DNA of 64,000 bases, from assembly GCF_004348735.1 (NCBI RefSeq), contig NZ_SMKT01000016.1, positions 1 to 64,000 on the forward strand. Reading direction: 5' to 3'. The notes beneath the pieces are model-generated. The model ran no database searches, was not told the DNA's origin, and saw nothing but the letters and a program-made list of their open reading frames with translations. Source of the DNA: Actinomadura sp. KC06. Its GTDB lineage: Bacteria > Actinomycetota > Actinomycetes > Streptosporangiales > Streptosporangiaceae. Position 1 is the stretch's first letter. Each line of letters begins with the position of its first letter. The translations under genes were made by a program, and so were the position numbers. Positions 54,573-63,244 of the stretch are shown piece by piece.

Positions 54573-55856
54573 ATGAGCGAACGCTACATGGTGATCTCAT
54601 CCGATTGTCACGGCGGGGCTGACCTGCTCGGCTACCGTGACTACCTTGACCCGGTATACCGCGAGGAATTCGACGCCTGGGCGGCCGGCTACGAGATTCC
54701 CTACGAGGATCTGAAGGGCGAGGACGGTACCCGGAACTGGGACTCCGACCGCCGCCTGCGTGAGCTGGAGAACGATGGAATCGTGGCCGAGGTCATGTTC
54801 CCCAACACCGTTCCTCCCTTTTTCTCCGCCTCTTCGCTGGGCAGCCAGCATTTCAGCGAGTCGGCTGCGGACCTGCAACGGCGCTGGGCCGGCCTGCGGG
54901 CGCACAACCGCTGGCTGGCCGATTTCTGCGCGGAGGCCAAGGGGCGCAGGACCGGGGTCTTCCAGGTCATGCTCTTCGATATCGACGAGGCCGTCGCCGA
55001 GGTGCGCTGGGCGGTCGAGGCCGGGCTGCGCGGCGGGCTGCTGCTTCCCGGCACGCCGCCCGGGTCGGGCCTGCCTCCGCTCTACTACCACGACTACTAC
55101 GGGCCGCTTTGGCGGACCTGCGCCGAACTGGGCGTCCCGATCAACGTGCACAGCGGAGGCGCCGGGCCCCGCACCGGCGACCGTCCCGAGGACCATGTGC
55201 TGTTCATGCTGGAACTGCGCTGGTGGGACCAGCGCACGCTGCGCCACCTGATCCTCGGCGGAGTGCTGGAGCGCAACCCCGAGCTCAAGATCATATTCAC
55301 CGAGGAGGGGCTGGGCTGGATCCCCAATCAACTGCGCGGCATGGACGGATTCATCGACACCATGCGGCGCAGCGACACCCGCTCCGATGAACTGACCCAC
55401 GGCGCCGCGGTGGCGGCGAACCTTTCACTGCGCCCGAGCGAATATTGGCAGCGCCAATGCCATGTGGGCGCCAGCTTCATGCACCGGGCCGAAACGGCGA
55501 TCAGGGAATCCGTCGGCGTCCGTAGCATCATGTGGGGCAGCGACTACCCCCATGTCGAGGCGAGCTATCCCTTCTCCCCGGAGGCCATCCGGTTCAGCTA
55601 CGCGGGAGTACCCGAGGCAGAGGTCGAAATGATGCTCGGGGGCACCGCGGCCGAACTCTTCGGCTTCGATCCGGAATTCCTGGCGCCGATTGCCGACCGG
55701 GTAGGGCCTCGCCGCACGGAAGTGACCGCCGGTATCGATCCGCGGACCCTGCCCGCCGAGGCCGCCAAATGCCCGGCCTTCGCCGGGATCCTCACCGGAT
55801 CCGGACGCGAGCGCTGGGCAGACAACCGCGCCGCACAGGAGGGCAAAGCGGGATAG
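54573..55856 (+). CDS. Amidohydrolase family protein (amidohydrolase-2/ACMSD type)
   Basis: 427 aa TIM-barrel metal enzyme. Motifs are VISSDCHGGADLLGYRDYL, GVPINVHSGGA and the catalytic Asp in MWGSDYPHVEASYPF. Relatives hydrolyse or decarboxylate small acids. In bottromycin biosynthesis an unrelated-sequence amidohydrolase acts on the peptide, so a peptide role is imaginable. Directly downstream of precursor 1 with AGGGGTGG before the ATG. Confidence 0.85.
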   Translation: MSERYMVISSDCHGGADLLGYRDYLDPVYREEFDAWAAGYEIPYEDLKGEDGTRNWDSDRRLRELENDGIVAEVMFPNTVPPFFSASSLGSQHFSESAADLQRRWAGLRAHNRWLADFCAEAKGRRTGVFQVMLFDIDEAVAEVRWAVEAGLRGGLLLPGTPPGSGLPPLYYHDYYGPLWRTCAELGVPINVHSGGAGPRTGDRPEDHVLFMLELRWWDQRTLRHLILGGVLERNPELKIIFTEEGLGWIPNQLRGMDGFIDTMRRSDTRSDELTHGAAVAANLSLRPSEYWQRQCHVGASFMHRAETAIRESVGVRSIMWGSDYPHVEASYPFSPEAIRFSYAGVPEAEVEMMLGGTAAELFGFDPEFLAPIADRVGPRRTEVTAGIDPRTLPAEAAKCPAFAGILTGSGRERWADNRAAQEGKAG

Positions 55857-55936
55857 GCCGTCCGGACATCCGCCTGTTCGCGCCATTCCGCCCGTTCCTG
55901 CCGCTCCGGCTGTTCGCGCCGCTCCGGCCGGACGTT

Positions 55937-57211
55937 TCACCCGGGCTTGAACATGGCGGTGAGCGTCCCGAGCGCGGGCACGATCTCCTGCGGCGTCGGT
56001 CGGCTCATCATCTCCGCCCGCAACCGGCCGGCGCCTTCGCCGAACTGCGGCTCGGCCAGCAACCGCAGCAGGCCCTGCCGTATCTCCTCGCCTGTGACGG
56101 TGGCCATGGGGGCGGCCAGCCCGGCGCCGCAGTCGGCGATGCGGTGGCCCAGGAACGGGGCGTCGAACTGTTCGTGCAGAACCAGCTGGGGCACCGGCCC
56201 GGAGATCGCGATCGTGCAGATCGTGCCCCAGCCGCCGTGGTGGATGGCGGCCGCGCAGCTCTGGACGAGAGCGTGCAGCGGCACGTAACCCACCAGCCTG
56301 ACATTGGCGGGTACCGGGCCGATCGCGGCCCTGTCGGCGTCCGGCGCGGTGGCCACCAGCTCGATGTCCAGATCCGCCAGGGCGTCGAAGATCTCGCCGA
56401 GCGAAATCGAGTACCCGCCGAACCGGTCGGTGGCGCTCGTGCCCAGCGTGAGGCAGACGCGGGGCCGTTCCGGCTGCTCCCACACCCACCGTTCGACCAC
56501 GCTCACCCCGTTGTACGGCACGTACCGCATGGGGACGTAGGGCAGCGGCAGGTCGAGCTGCAGCATCGGCGGGAGCTGGTCGAGCGTGAAATGCCCGGTG
56601 GTCATCTCTTCGGAGAAGCCGCCGCCGAACTTCCGCGCCCACTGATCGAGCCACTCGGCCAGCATGTCGGGGCGGTCGCCCTCGGGACGGAGGTCGTTGA
56701 GCCGCCGGTAGTGCCCGCGCATCTGGCCGAACAGGTCGACGCTCCAGAGCAGCCGGGCGTGCGCGGCGCCGCAGGCGTTCGCCGCGATCGGACCGGCGAA
56801 CGTCGCGGGCTCCCAGATCACCAGGTCGGGGCGCCAGGCCCGGCAGAACTCCGTGAGTTCCTCGATCATCGGATCGTTCGCCAGCCGCCACCACCAGGGC
56901 ACGACACGGTCGTAGCCGTTCTTGAGCGCCTCCCAGGTGATCTCCTCCGGGGGCGTCTCGGCCATGTCGAAGGGCGGCAGCCTCCCGTCGCGCACCAGCT
57001 CGAACACGTCGGGGTGCAGCTGCAGCGTCCGCCAGAGGCTGTGATCCCGCCCGACCGGGACGGCCGTCAGGCCCGCGCGGGTGACGGTGTCCACCAGCTC
57101 CGGCTGCGCGGCCACCCGCACTTCGTGGCCGGCGACGGTCAGCGCCCAAGCCAGCGGAACCATCGAGAGGAAATGTGTTCTTTCTGCGTATGAGACGAAA
57201 ACGAACCGCAT
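55937..57211 (-). CDS. Glycosyltransferase, macrolide/EryCIII type
   Basis: 424 aa GT-B enzyme. The N-terminus MRFVFVSYAERTHFLSMVPL binds acceptor. The C-terminal nucleotide-sugar region has GTSATDRFGGYSISLGEIFD and the donor motif CAAAIHHGGWGTICTI. This family transfers dTDP-deoxyaminosugars to natural products. Its neighbours RmlA, RmlB and a DesVI-like N-methyltransferase support such a donor. Only 24 bases separate it from the divergent RmlA gene. Confidence 0.88.
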   Translation of the reverse strand: MRFVFVSYAERTHFLSMVPLAWALTVAGHEVRVAAQPELVDTVTRAGLTAVPVGRDHSLWRTLQLHPDVFELVRDGRLPPFDMAETPPEEITWEALKNGYDRVVPWWWRLANDPMIEELTEFCRAWRPDLVIWEPATFAGPIAANACGAAHARLLWSVDLFGQMRGHYRRLNDLRPEGDRPDMLAEWLDQWARKFGGGFSEEMTTGHFTLDQLPPMLQLDLPLPYVPMRYVPYNGVSVVERWVWEQPERPRVCLTLGTSATDRFGGYSISLGEIFDALADLDIELVATAPDADRAAIGPVPANVRLVGYVPLHALVQSCAAAIHHGGWGTICTIAISGPVPQLVLHEQFDAPFLGHRIADCGAGLAAPMATVTGEEIRQGLLRLLAEPQFGEGAGRLRAEMMSRPTPQEIVPALGTLTAMFKPG

Positions 57212-57235
57212 TCTTCGAGAGTACCCTCAGCGCCT

Positions 57236-58117
57236 ATGAAAGGCATCATCCTGGCCGGTGGAAACGGCACAAGAATGTATCCGCTCACCCTCGCCTGCTG
57301 TAAGCAGTTGCTTCCCGTCTATGACAAGCCGATGATTTTCTACCCGCTCTCGGTGCTGATGCTGGCCCGGATAGGGGAGATCCTGGTCATCTCCACTCCG
57401 AGCACGACGCCGAGCCTGCGCGATCTCTTCGGCGATGGTTCGCACCTCGGCCTGGACATCGGCTATGCGGTCCAGGACGAGCCGCGGGGAATCGCCGACG
57501 CGCTGCTGATCGGCGCCGACCACATCGCCGGCGACGACTGCGCGCTGATCCTCGGGGACAATATCTTTCACGGCGCCCGTTTCACCGACATGCTCGCCGC
57601 GAGCCGCGCCGCCAACCACGGCTGCACGCTCTTCAGCTACCCGGTCACTGATCCGGAGCGGTATGCGGTCGCCGAACTCGGCTCCGCGGGGGAGTTGCTG
57701 TCGATCGTCGAGAAACCCCTGCACCCCCGTTCGGAGAACGCCATCACCGGGCTTTATCTGTACGACCGGGAAGTCGTCGAGATCGCCCGGGGAATCCGCC
57801 CGTCCAGCCGTGGCGAACTGGAGATCACCGATGTGAACCGGGCCTACCTGGACGCAGGGCGGGCCCGCCTGGTCGAGCTCGGCAGGGGCTTCACCTGGCT
57901 GGACGCGGGCACTCCCGAATCGCTGCTGGAGGCGGCCGAGTACGTGCGCACCCTGGAGAACCGGCAGGGGATCAGCGTCGCGTGCATCGAGGAGATCGCA
58001 TTGCGCATGGGATTCATCGATGCGGAGCAGTGTTTCCGGCTGGGCTCGGAACTGGGCGCCTCGAATTACGGCAGGTACGTCATGGAAGTCGCCGCGGAAA
58101 TATCCGCCGCCCATTGA
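57236..58117 (+). CDS. rmlA: Glucose-1-phosphate thymidylyltransferase
   Basis: 293 aa, the short RmlA/RfbA form. Signature GIILAGGNGTRMYPLTLACC followed by KQLLPVYDKPMIFYPLS, product-site LILGDNIFHG, VEKP and TWLDAGTPESLLEA. It makes dTDP-glucose, the first step of deoxysugar formation. It is transcribed with RmlB 13 bases downstream. Confidence 0.95.
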   Translation: MKGIILAGGNGTRMYPLTLACCKQLLPVYDKPMIFYPLSVLMLARIGEILVISTPSTTPSLRDLFGDGSHLGLDIGYAVQDEPRGIADALLIGADHIAGDDCALILGDNIFHGARFTDMLAASRAANHGCTLFSYPVTDPERYAVAELGSAGELLSIVEKPLHPRSENAITGLYLYDREVVEIARGIRPSSRGELEITDVNRAYLDAGRARLVELGRGFTWLDAGTPESLLEAAEYVRTLENRQGISVACIEEIALRMGFIDAEQCFRLGSELGASNYGRYVMEVAAEISAAH

Positions 58118-58130
58118 GCAGACTTGACCC

Positions 58131-59099
58131 ATGCGAATCCTCATCACCGGCGGCGCCGGTTTCATCGGATCGAATTTCGTGCGCCGCACGCTCACGGGCG
58201 CATACCCGGGGCTGCGCGGCGCCCATGTCACGGTGCTCGACCTGCTCACGTACGCGGGAAATCGCGACAACCTCGCGCCGGTCGCCCGCCATCCCGCGAT
58301 GACCTTCCGGCAGGGCGATATCGCCGACGAGAAACTCGTCCGCGACCTGATGCGGGACGTCGAACTCGTCGTCCATTTCGCGGCCGAGACCCATGTCGAC
58401 CGGTCCATCGAGGGCGGGCACCGGTTCGTCGCCACCAATGTGCTCGGGACCCACACTTTGCTCGACGCCGCCCGGCAGGCCGGCGTACCGAAGATCGTGC
58501 AGATCTCCACCGATGAGGTGTACGGCTCCATCTCCGCGGGCTCATGGACCGAGGACGAGCCGTTGCTGCCCAATTCGCCTTATTCGGCGTCCAAGGCGGC
58601 CGCCGATCTCCTCGCCCGCGCCCAGCACAGCACCCATGGACTGCCGGTCTGCATCGTGCGTCCGTCCAACGGCTACGGCCCTTACCAGTTCCCCGAAAAG
58701 CTGATCCCGCTGTTCGTCACCAGCCTGCTGGACGGGCTGACGGTGCCGCTCTACGGCGACGGCGGCCACATCCGCGAGTGGCTCCACGTCGACGACCTCT
58801 GCCGGGCCGTGGCCCTCGTCGCCGAGCGCGGGCTGCCCGGCGAGGTCTACAACGTGGGCGGCGAAAGCGAGCTGACCAACCTGGAACTGACCGAGACGCT
58901 GCTCCGGCTGACCGGGCGCGAGCGGTCCCTGGTGCGGCGGGTGCCCGACCGCCTCGGCCATGACCGGCGTTACTCCATGGCCACCGAGAAGATCGCCCGG
59001 CTCGGCTTCCGGCCGCGGATCGCCCTCGCCACCGGGCTCGCCGCGACCGTGCGCTGGTACGCCGCGCATCGTGCCTGGTGGGAGCCGTTAAGAGGGTGA
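58131..59099 (+). CDS. rmlB: dTDP-glucose 4,6-dehydratase
   Basis: 322 aa extended short-chain dehydrogenase. The NAD fold is ILITGGAGFIGSNFVRR, the active site has STDEVYGSI and YSASKAAADLL (Tyr-x3-Lys), and HVDRSIEG matches RmlB. It produces dTDP-4-keto-6-deoxyglucose. No RmlC, RmlD or sugar aminotransferase is in the window, so later steps must lie to the right or elsewhere. Confidence 0.95.
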   Translation: MRILITGGAGFIGSNFVRRTLTGAYPGLRGAHVTVLDLLTYAGNRDNLAPVARHPAMTFRQGDIADEKLVRDLMRDVELVVHFAAETHVDRSIEGGHRFVATNVLGTHTLLDAARQAGVPKIVQISTDEVYGSISAGSWTEDEPLLPNSPYSASKAAADLLARAQHSTHGLPVCIVRPSNGYGPYQFPEKLIPLFVTSLLDGLTVPLYGDGGHIREWLHVDDLCRAVALVAERGLPGEVYNVGGESELTNLELTETLLRLTGRERSLVRRVPDRLGHDRRYSMATEKIARLGFRPRIALATGLAATVRWYAAHRAWWEPLRG

Positions 59100-59111
59100 T
59101 CCGCTGTCCTG

Positions 59112-59164
59112 CCGGCGGGACACCGGCCCGGCTCGGGGGGCCGGGGCGCCCGGTGCCCGCCGGG
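59112..59164. terminator. Compound hairpin between rmlB and the TylF-like gene
   Basis: CCGGCGGGACACCGG pairs with CCGGTGCCCGCCGG, and inside it CCCGGC faces GGCCGGG. It lies between convergent stops and can serve both strands. Confidence 0.65.
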
Positions 59165-59179
59165 CCGGTTCGCCTCGTC

Positions 59180-59962
59180 TCAGGCGCTGCGGCGCCAGTA
59201 GCCGCCGGCCTGGTCGATCCGTTCGATCGGGTCGTCGATGCCGTGCGCGGCGCGGTAGTCGCGGACCGCGAGACGGCAGGGCGCCAGATCGAAGTAGTCG
59301 TCGACGATCACGAAGCCGCCCACCTGGAGCTTCGGGTACAGGTGGACGAGGGCGTCGTGGGTGGACTCGTACAGGTCGCCGTCCATGCGCAGCACCGCGA
59401 GCCGTTCGATCGGCGCGCCGGGCAGCGTGTCGCGGAACCAGCCCTTGAGGAAGGCCACCTGGTCGTCGAGCAGGCCGTAGCGGCGGAAGTTCTCCTCGAC
59501 GGTGGCCAGGTCGACCCCGAGCAGGTCGTTGAGGACGTGCAGCGGGGCGCCGCGGTCGGCCGGGTAGCGCCGCCCGTCCGGCTCCGGCAGGCCCTCGAAG
59601 GAGTCGGCCACCCAGACCACGCGATCCCGGACGCCGTGGGCGGCCAGCACCGCCCGCATGAAGATGCTGGCGCCGCCCCGCCAGACGCCGGTCTCGATGA
59701 GATCCCCCGGGACGCCGTCCGCGATGACCCGCTCCACGCACATCTGCACGTTGTCCAGGCGTCTGAGGCCGATCATCGTGTGCGCCACGCTCGGCAGGTC
59801 CGCGCCCGCCGCCCGCAGGTCCGTGTCGAATCCGCGCTGTTTCCGAATTCCGGACCTGACCTCTTCCCAGGAGTCGCCGAACCAGATATCGGCGTCCTGA
59901 TAGATCGTGTTCGCGACCGTCCGTTTAACCAGATCCAGATAGAGCTCGCGTGGTGTTCTCAT
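59180..59962 (-). CDS. TylF/MycF-type O-methyltransferase
   Basis: 260 aa. Family start TPRELYLDLVKRTVANTIYQ, SAM site GDLIETGVWRGGASIFMRAV, ADSFEGLP, the metal-binding RMDGDLYESTHDAL and VIVDDYF. TylF and MycF methylate sugar hydroxyls of macrolides, and relatives act on other hydroxyls. It could decorate the deoxysugar or the aryl group. Only 17 bases separate it from the divergent DesVI-like gene. Confidence 0.9.
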   Translation of the reverse strand: MRTPRELYLDLVKRTVANTIYQDADIWFGDSWEEVRSGIRKQRGFDTDLRAAGADLPSVAHTMIGLRRLDNVQMCVERVIADGVPGDLIETGVWRGGASIFMRAVLAAHGVRDRVVWVADSFEGLPEPDGRRYPADRGAPLHVLNDLLGVDLATVEENFRRYGLLDDQVAFLKGWFRDTLPGAPIERLAVLRMDGDLYESTHDALVHLYPKLQVGGFVIVDDYFDLAPCRLAVRDYRAAHGIDDPIERIDQAGGYWRRSA

Positions 59963-59979
59963 GCTGTTATTATCGCGCC

Positions 59980-60693
59980 ATGTTCGGTGCTGATATGGCC
60001 GAGGTATACGAATTCATCTATCGTGCCCGGGGTAAGGACTGGGAGGCGGAGGCCGACGAACTCACCCGGCTCATCAAGTCCCGGAAGCCGACCGCCCACT
60101 CCTTGCTCGATGTCGCCTGCGGCACGGGGGCGCATCTGGCGGCGCTGCGAAAGTCGTTTCCGGATACGGCCGGTGTGGAGATTTCCGAACCGATGCTGAT
60201 GCGCGCGCGAGAACGGCTGCCCGGTGTGTCGATTCACCAGGCCGACATGCGCGATTTCCGGCTCGGCCGGACATTCGACGTCGTGACGTGCCTGTTCACC
60301 GCCATCGGCTACGTGCCGACGGTCGCCGACCTGCGCAGCTCCGTCGCGTGCATGGCCGATCACCTGGTGCCCGGCGGGGTGTTGTGCATCGAGCCCTGGT
60401 GGTTCCCGGAGCGCTTCATCGAGGGTTATGTGGCCGGAGACGTGGCGCGCGAGGACGGCCGGATCGTCGCCCGGGTCTCCCGGTCCACCCGGGAGGGCGC
60501 GGCCACCCGCATGGAATTACGCTTCATCGTCGCCGACAGCGCCGGCCTGCGTGAATTTACCGAGATCGACCGCATCTCCCTGTTCACCGAGCAGGAATAC
60601 CTGGATGCGTTCGCCCGCGCGGATTGCAAAGCGGAGTATCTCGATGGAATGTTAACGGAACGCGGCCTATTTATCGGGAGGCGCCGTGCTTGA
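59980..60693 (+). CDS. DesVI/TylM1-type aminosugar N-methyltransferase
   Basis: 237 aa. The sequence follows the desosamine N,N-dimethyltransferase DesVI, as remembered, over its whole length: the start AEVYEFIYRARGKDWEAEA, SLLDVACGTGAHL, QADMRDFRLGR, CIEPWWFPERFIEGYVAGDV and RGLFIG at the end. Such enzymes methylate a dTDP-3-amino-trideoxysugar. This implies an aminosugar product although no aminotransferase is visible. It overlaps the ACP gene by 8 bases. Confidence 0.9.
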   Translation: MFGADMAEVYEFIYRARGKDWEAEADELTRLIKSRKPTAHSLLDVACGTGAHLAALRKSFPDTAGVEISEPMLMRARERLPGVSIHQADMRDFRLGRTFDVVTCLFTAIGYVPTVADLRSSVACMADHLVPGGVLCIEPWWFPERFIEGYVAGDVAREDGRIVARVSRSTREGAATRMELRFIVADSAGLREFTEIDRISLFTEQEYLDAFARADCKAEYLDGMLTERGLFIGRRRA

Positions 60694-60955
60694 CAATCAG
60701 GTGACCGGGCAACTCGATCAGACGGAGTTGGAAGCGCGGTTGCGGGAGATCGTGGTCGACGTCTGCGAGGCCGACGCGGCGACCGTCGAGTCGATGACAC
60801 TGGGCGATCTCGACTCCTTCACCTTCGTGCAACTCGTGCTGGAAGTCGAGCATCAGCTGAACGTCCTGGTGCTCGAGGACCTGGTCGAATTCTCCGGGCG
60901 CACGTTCGAAGATCTCGCCGTATTCATTCTGAAGCAGAGCGGGAAGGCGGGATGA
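60686..60955 (+). CDS. Acyl carrier protein, second copy
   Basis: 89 aa. Helical carrier with the phosphopantetheine Ser in MTLGDLDSFTFVQLVLEVE, where DSF replaces the usual DSL. GTG start overlapping the methyltransferase stop; the stop overlaps the GNAT start (ATGA). With the fatty acyl-AMP ligase two genes on, it forms a loading pair. Confidence 0.85.
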   Translation: MLDNQVTGQLDQTELEARLREIVVDVCEADAATVESMTLGDLDSFTFVQLVLEVEHQLNVLVLEDLVEFSGRTFEDLAVFILKQSGKAG

Positions 60956-61503
60956 CGTTGTTCTTCCCTTACCTGGAGACCAAGCGGATCCGGCTGGTGC
61001 CGGCGGCGGAGCAGGACGCCCGGATCCTGTACGGCCTGCTCCTGCGGCTCGGCATGGCGAGCCTGCCCACCCTCGACGAGTTCATGAAGGCCACGGCCGG
61101 CGGCGTCGCCGCGCGCTTCCTCGTCCAGCGGCAGGACGACGGCGAGACGGTGGGCTACAGCTCCCTGCACCAGATGGTCCCCGCCGCCGGTCATGTCGAG
61201 GCCGGCATCTACCTCGACCCGGAGCACATCCGGAGCGGCCTCGGCGCCGAGGCCAGCACCCTCACCCTCAACTACGCCTTCGCGACCTGGAACGTCCGCA
61301 AGGTCTACTTCCAGACCACCGAGGCGAGCTTCGACGACTTCGGCCCGCTGCTCGACGTGCTGACCAAGGAGGCGGTCCTGCCGAACCACGTCTTCTTCCG
61401 GGGGCGGTTGTGGGACGTCCACATCTACGCCGTCTACCGGGAGGAGTGGGAGCAGACCGGCGAGACGTTCGTCTCCCGCCTCGCGCTGAGACGAGACCCA
61501 TGA
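60952..61503 (+). CDS. GNAT-family acyltransferase, RimJ/RimL type
   Basis: 183 aa. The start YLETKRIRLVPAAEQDARIL and the acyl-pantetheine loop EHIRSGLGAEASTLTLNYAF (R-x-x-G-x-G) identify the fold. Encoded between an ACP and a fatty acyl-AMP ligase with 4-base overlaps at both ends. The simplest reading is that it moves the ACP-bound acyl chain to an amine. GNAT enzymes acylate peptides in goadvionin-type RiPPs, and a precursor peptide gene lies 1.7 kb downstream (inference). Confidence 0.82.
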   Translation: MTLFFPYLETKRIRLVPAAEQDARILYGLLLRLGMASLPTLDEFMKATAGGVAARFLVQRQDDGETVGYSSLHQMVPAAGHVEAGIYLDPEHIRSGLGAEASTLTLNYAFATWNVRKVYFQTTEASFDDFGPLLDVLTKEAVLPNHVFFRGRLWDVHIYAVYREEWEQTGETFVSRLALRRDP

Positions 61504-63212
61504 CCACCGTCAGCGGCACCACCGTCAGCGGCGAGCTGCTCACCGACGCGATCCGCCGGAACGCCCGGGCGTATCCGGACCGGCCGGCGATGGTGTTCGG
61601 AGGCGGCGGACGGCTGCGCGAGCCGGCCGAGACGCTCACCTACGGGCGCCTCGACGAGCGGGCCCGGGCGGTCGCGGCGGAGCTGCGCCGGCGGTGTTCC
61701 CCGGGCGACCGCGCCGTCCTCCTCTGCGCGCACGACGCCGGCTATCCGGTCGCGTTCCTGGCCTGCCTGTACGCCGGTGTCGTCGCCGTGCCCCTTTACG
61801 CTCCCGAGCTGATCCGGAGCCGCGAACGGCTGCTGTCGGTCATCGGCGACTGCGCGCCCGCCGCGGTTCTCACCACCACACAGGCGATCAAGTACGTCTC
61901 GCGAGCGCTGCAGGAGCTGCGGCACCGGGAGCCGTTGGCCCTGGCCGCGAGCCTGATCGACGTCCACGCGGTACCGCCCGCGGAGGGACGTGCCTGGCGC
62001 GGTCCGGATCTCTCGGGGGACGCCCTGGCCTACTTGCAGTACACCTCGGGATCCACCGGAACGCCCACCGGCGTGCGCATCACCCACGCCAACCTGGCCG
62101 TCACCGGGCACCAGATGCGGGTCCACTTCCCCGACTGCAGGGTGACCGCCTCCTGGGTTCCGTTCTTCCACGACATGGGGCTGATCTGCGGTATCGCCTG
62201 GCCGCTGAGCAGCGGCGTCCGTTCCGTCCAGCTCAGCCCGGAGGCGTTCCTCCGGGAGCCGCACCGCTGGCTCCAGCTGATCTCCGAGCACCGCGCCGAG
62301 TGCAGCATCACACCGAACTTCGGGCTGGTCCACTGCGTGCGCCGGGTGACCGATGAGCAGAAGAGCACGCTCGATCTGTCCTCGCTGCGGACGCTGCACA
62401 TCGCTGGAGAGCCGGTGCGGGCCGACTCGGTACGGGCGTTCGCCGACGCGTTCGCCGCGTGCGGGCTCGACCCCTCGGCTCTCGCTCCCAGCTACGGCCT
62501 GGCGGAGGCCACGCTTGCGGGCACCGCACCGGAGATCGGGGCGCCGGTCGCGGTACGCCGGTTCGACCGCCGGGCGCTCGCCGACGGGCTGGTCCGGCCG
62601 GCCGCCGCCGCCGACACGGCGGTGGAGCTCGTCGGTTGCGGTGTGCCCGCGGCGGGGCTGTCGGTACGGATCACCGACCCCGACGCGCCCGGCCGGGCGC
62701 TGCCCGCCGACCGGGTCGGAGAGATCGCGCTATCCGGCCCCAACATCGCCGACGGTTACTGGAACCTGCCGGAACGCTCCGCCGAGGTGTTCGCCGGAGG
62801 CGGCGTGCGAACCGGTGACCTCGGGTTCGAGCACGACGGACATCTGTACATCGTCGGGCGGACGAAGGACGTCATCATCGTCCGCGGCCGCAACCATCAT
62901 CCGACCGACATCGAGGCGACGGCGGGACGGCCGGGCCTGACGGCGGTCGCCTTCTCGGCGGCCGGCACGACGGCGGTCGATGAGGAGGAGAGGCTGGTCG
63001 TCCTCCTGGAGGCCGGTCCGGAGACGCCGCATCTGAGCGCGGCCGTCCAGCAGGTGCGCGAGGACATCGCCCGTCACCACGGCCTTGTCGTCCACGACCT
63101 GCTGATCGTGCGCAGGGGCAGCCTTCCGAGGACGACCAGCGGCAAGATCCGCCGGGGCGCCTGCCGGGACAGGTATCTCGGCGGACGGCTTGCCATCGCA
63201 CCAGCGAAGTGA
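61500..63212 (+). CDS. Fatty acyl-AMP ligase (FAAL)
   Basis: 570 aa. The ATP motif is LQYTSGSTGTPTGVRITHAN. The FAAL-typical block has SWVPFFHDMGLICGIAWPL, LREPHRWLQLISEHRAECSI and TPNFGLVHCVRRV, with GDLGFEHDGHLYIVGRTKD and a C-terminal TTSGKIRR. FAALs activate a free fatty acid as acyl-AMP and pass it to an ACP instead of CoA. The adjoining ACP and GNAT genes complete an acyl-transfer module. Confidence 0.9.
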   Translation: MTTVSGTTVSGELLTDAIRRNARAYPDRPAMVFGGGGRLREPAETLTYGRLDERARAVAAELRRRCSPGDRAVLLCAHDAGYPVAFLACLYAGVVAVPLYAPELIRSRERLLSVIGDCAPAAVLTTTQAIKYVSRALQELRHREPLALAASLIDVHAVPPAEGRAWRGPDLSGDALAYLQYTSGSTGTPTGVRITHANLAVTGHQMRVHFPDCRVTASWVPFFHDMGLICGIAWPLSSGVRSVQLSPEAFLREPHRWLQLISEHRAECSITPNFGLVHCVRRVTDEQKSTLDLSSLRTLHIAGEPVRADSVRAFADAFAACGLDPSALAPSYGLAEATLAGTAPEIGAPVAVRRFDRRALADGLVRPAAAADTAVELVGCGVPAAGLSVRITDPDAPGRALPADRVGEIALSGPNIADGYWNLPERSAEVFAGGGVRTGDLGFEHDGHLYIVGRTKDVIIVRGRNHHPTDIEATAGRPGLTAVAFSAAGTTAVDEEERLVVLLEAGPETPHLSAAVQQVREDIARHHGLVVHDLLIVRRGSLPRTTSGKIRRGACRDRYLGGRLAIAPAK

Positions 63213-63244
63213 AAGCCGAGAAACGGGAAGGAGGTGGAAGGATC

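Noticed and set aside
55857..55936. Repeats of TGTTCGCGCC between amidohydrolase and glycosyltransferase
   Set aside because: Only two imperfect copies in a short gap; no array, terminator or gene can be supported.
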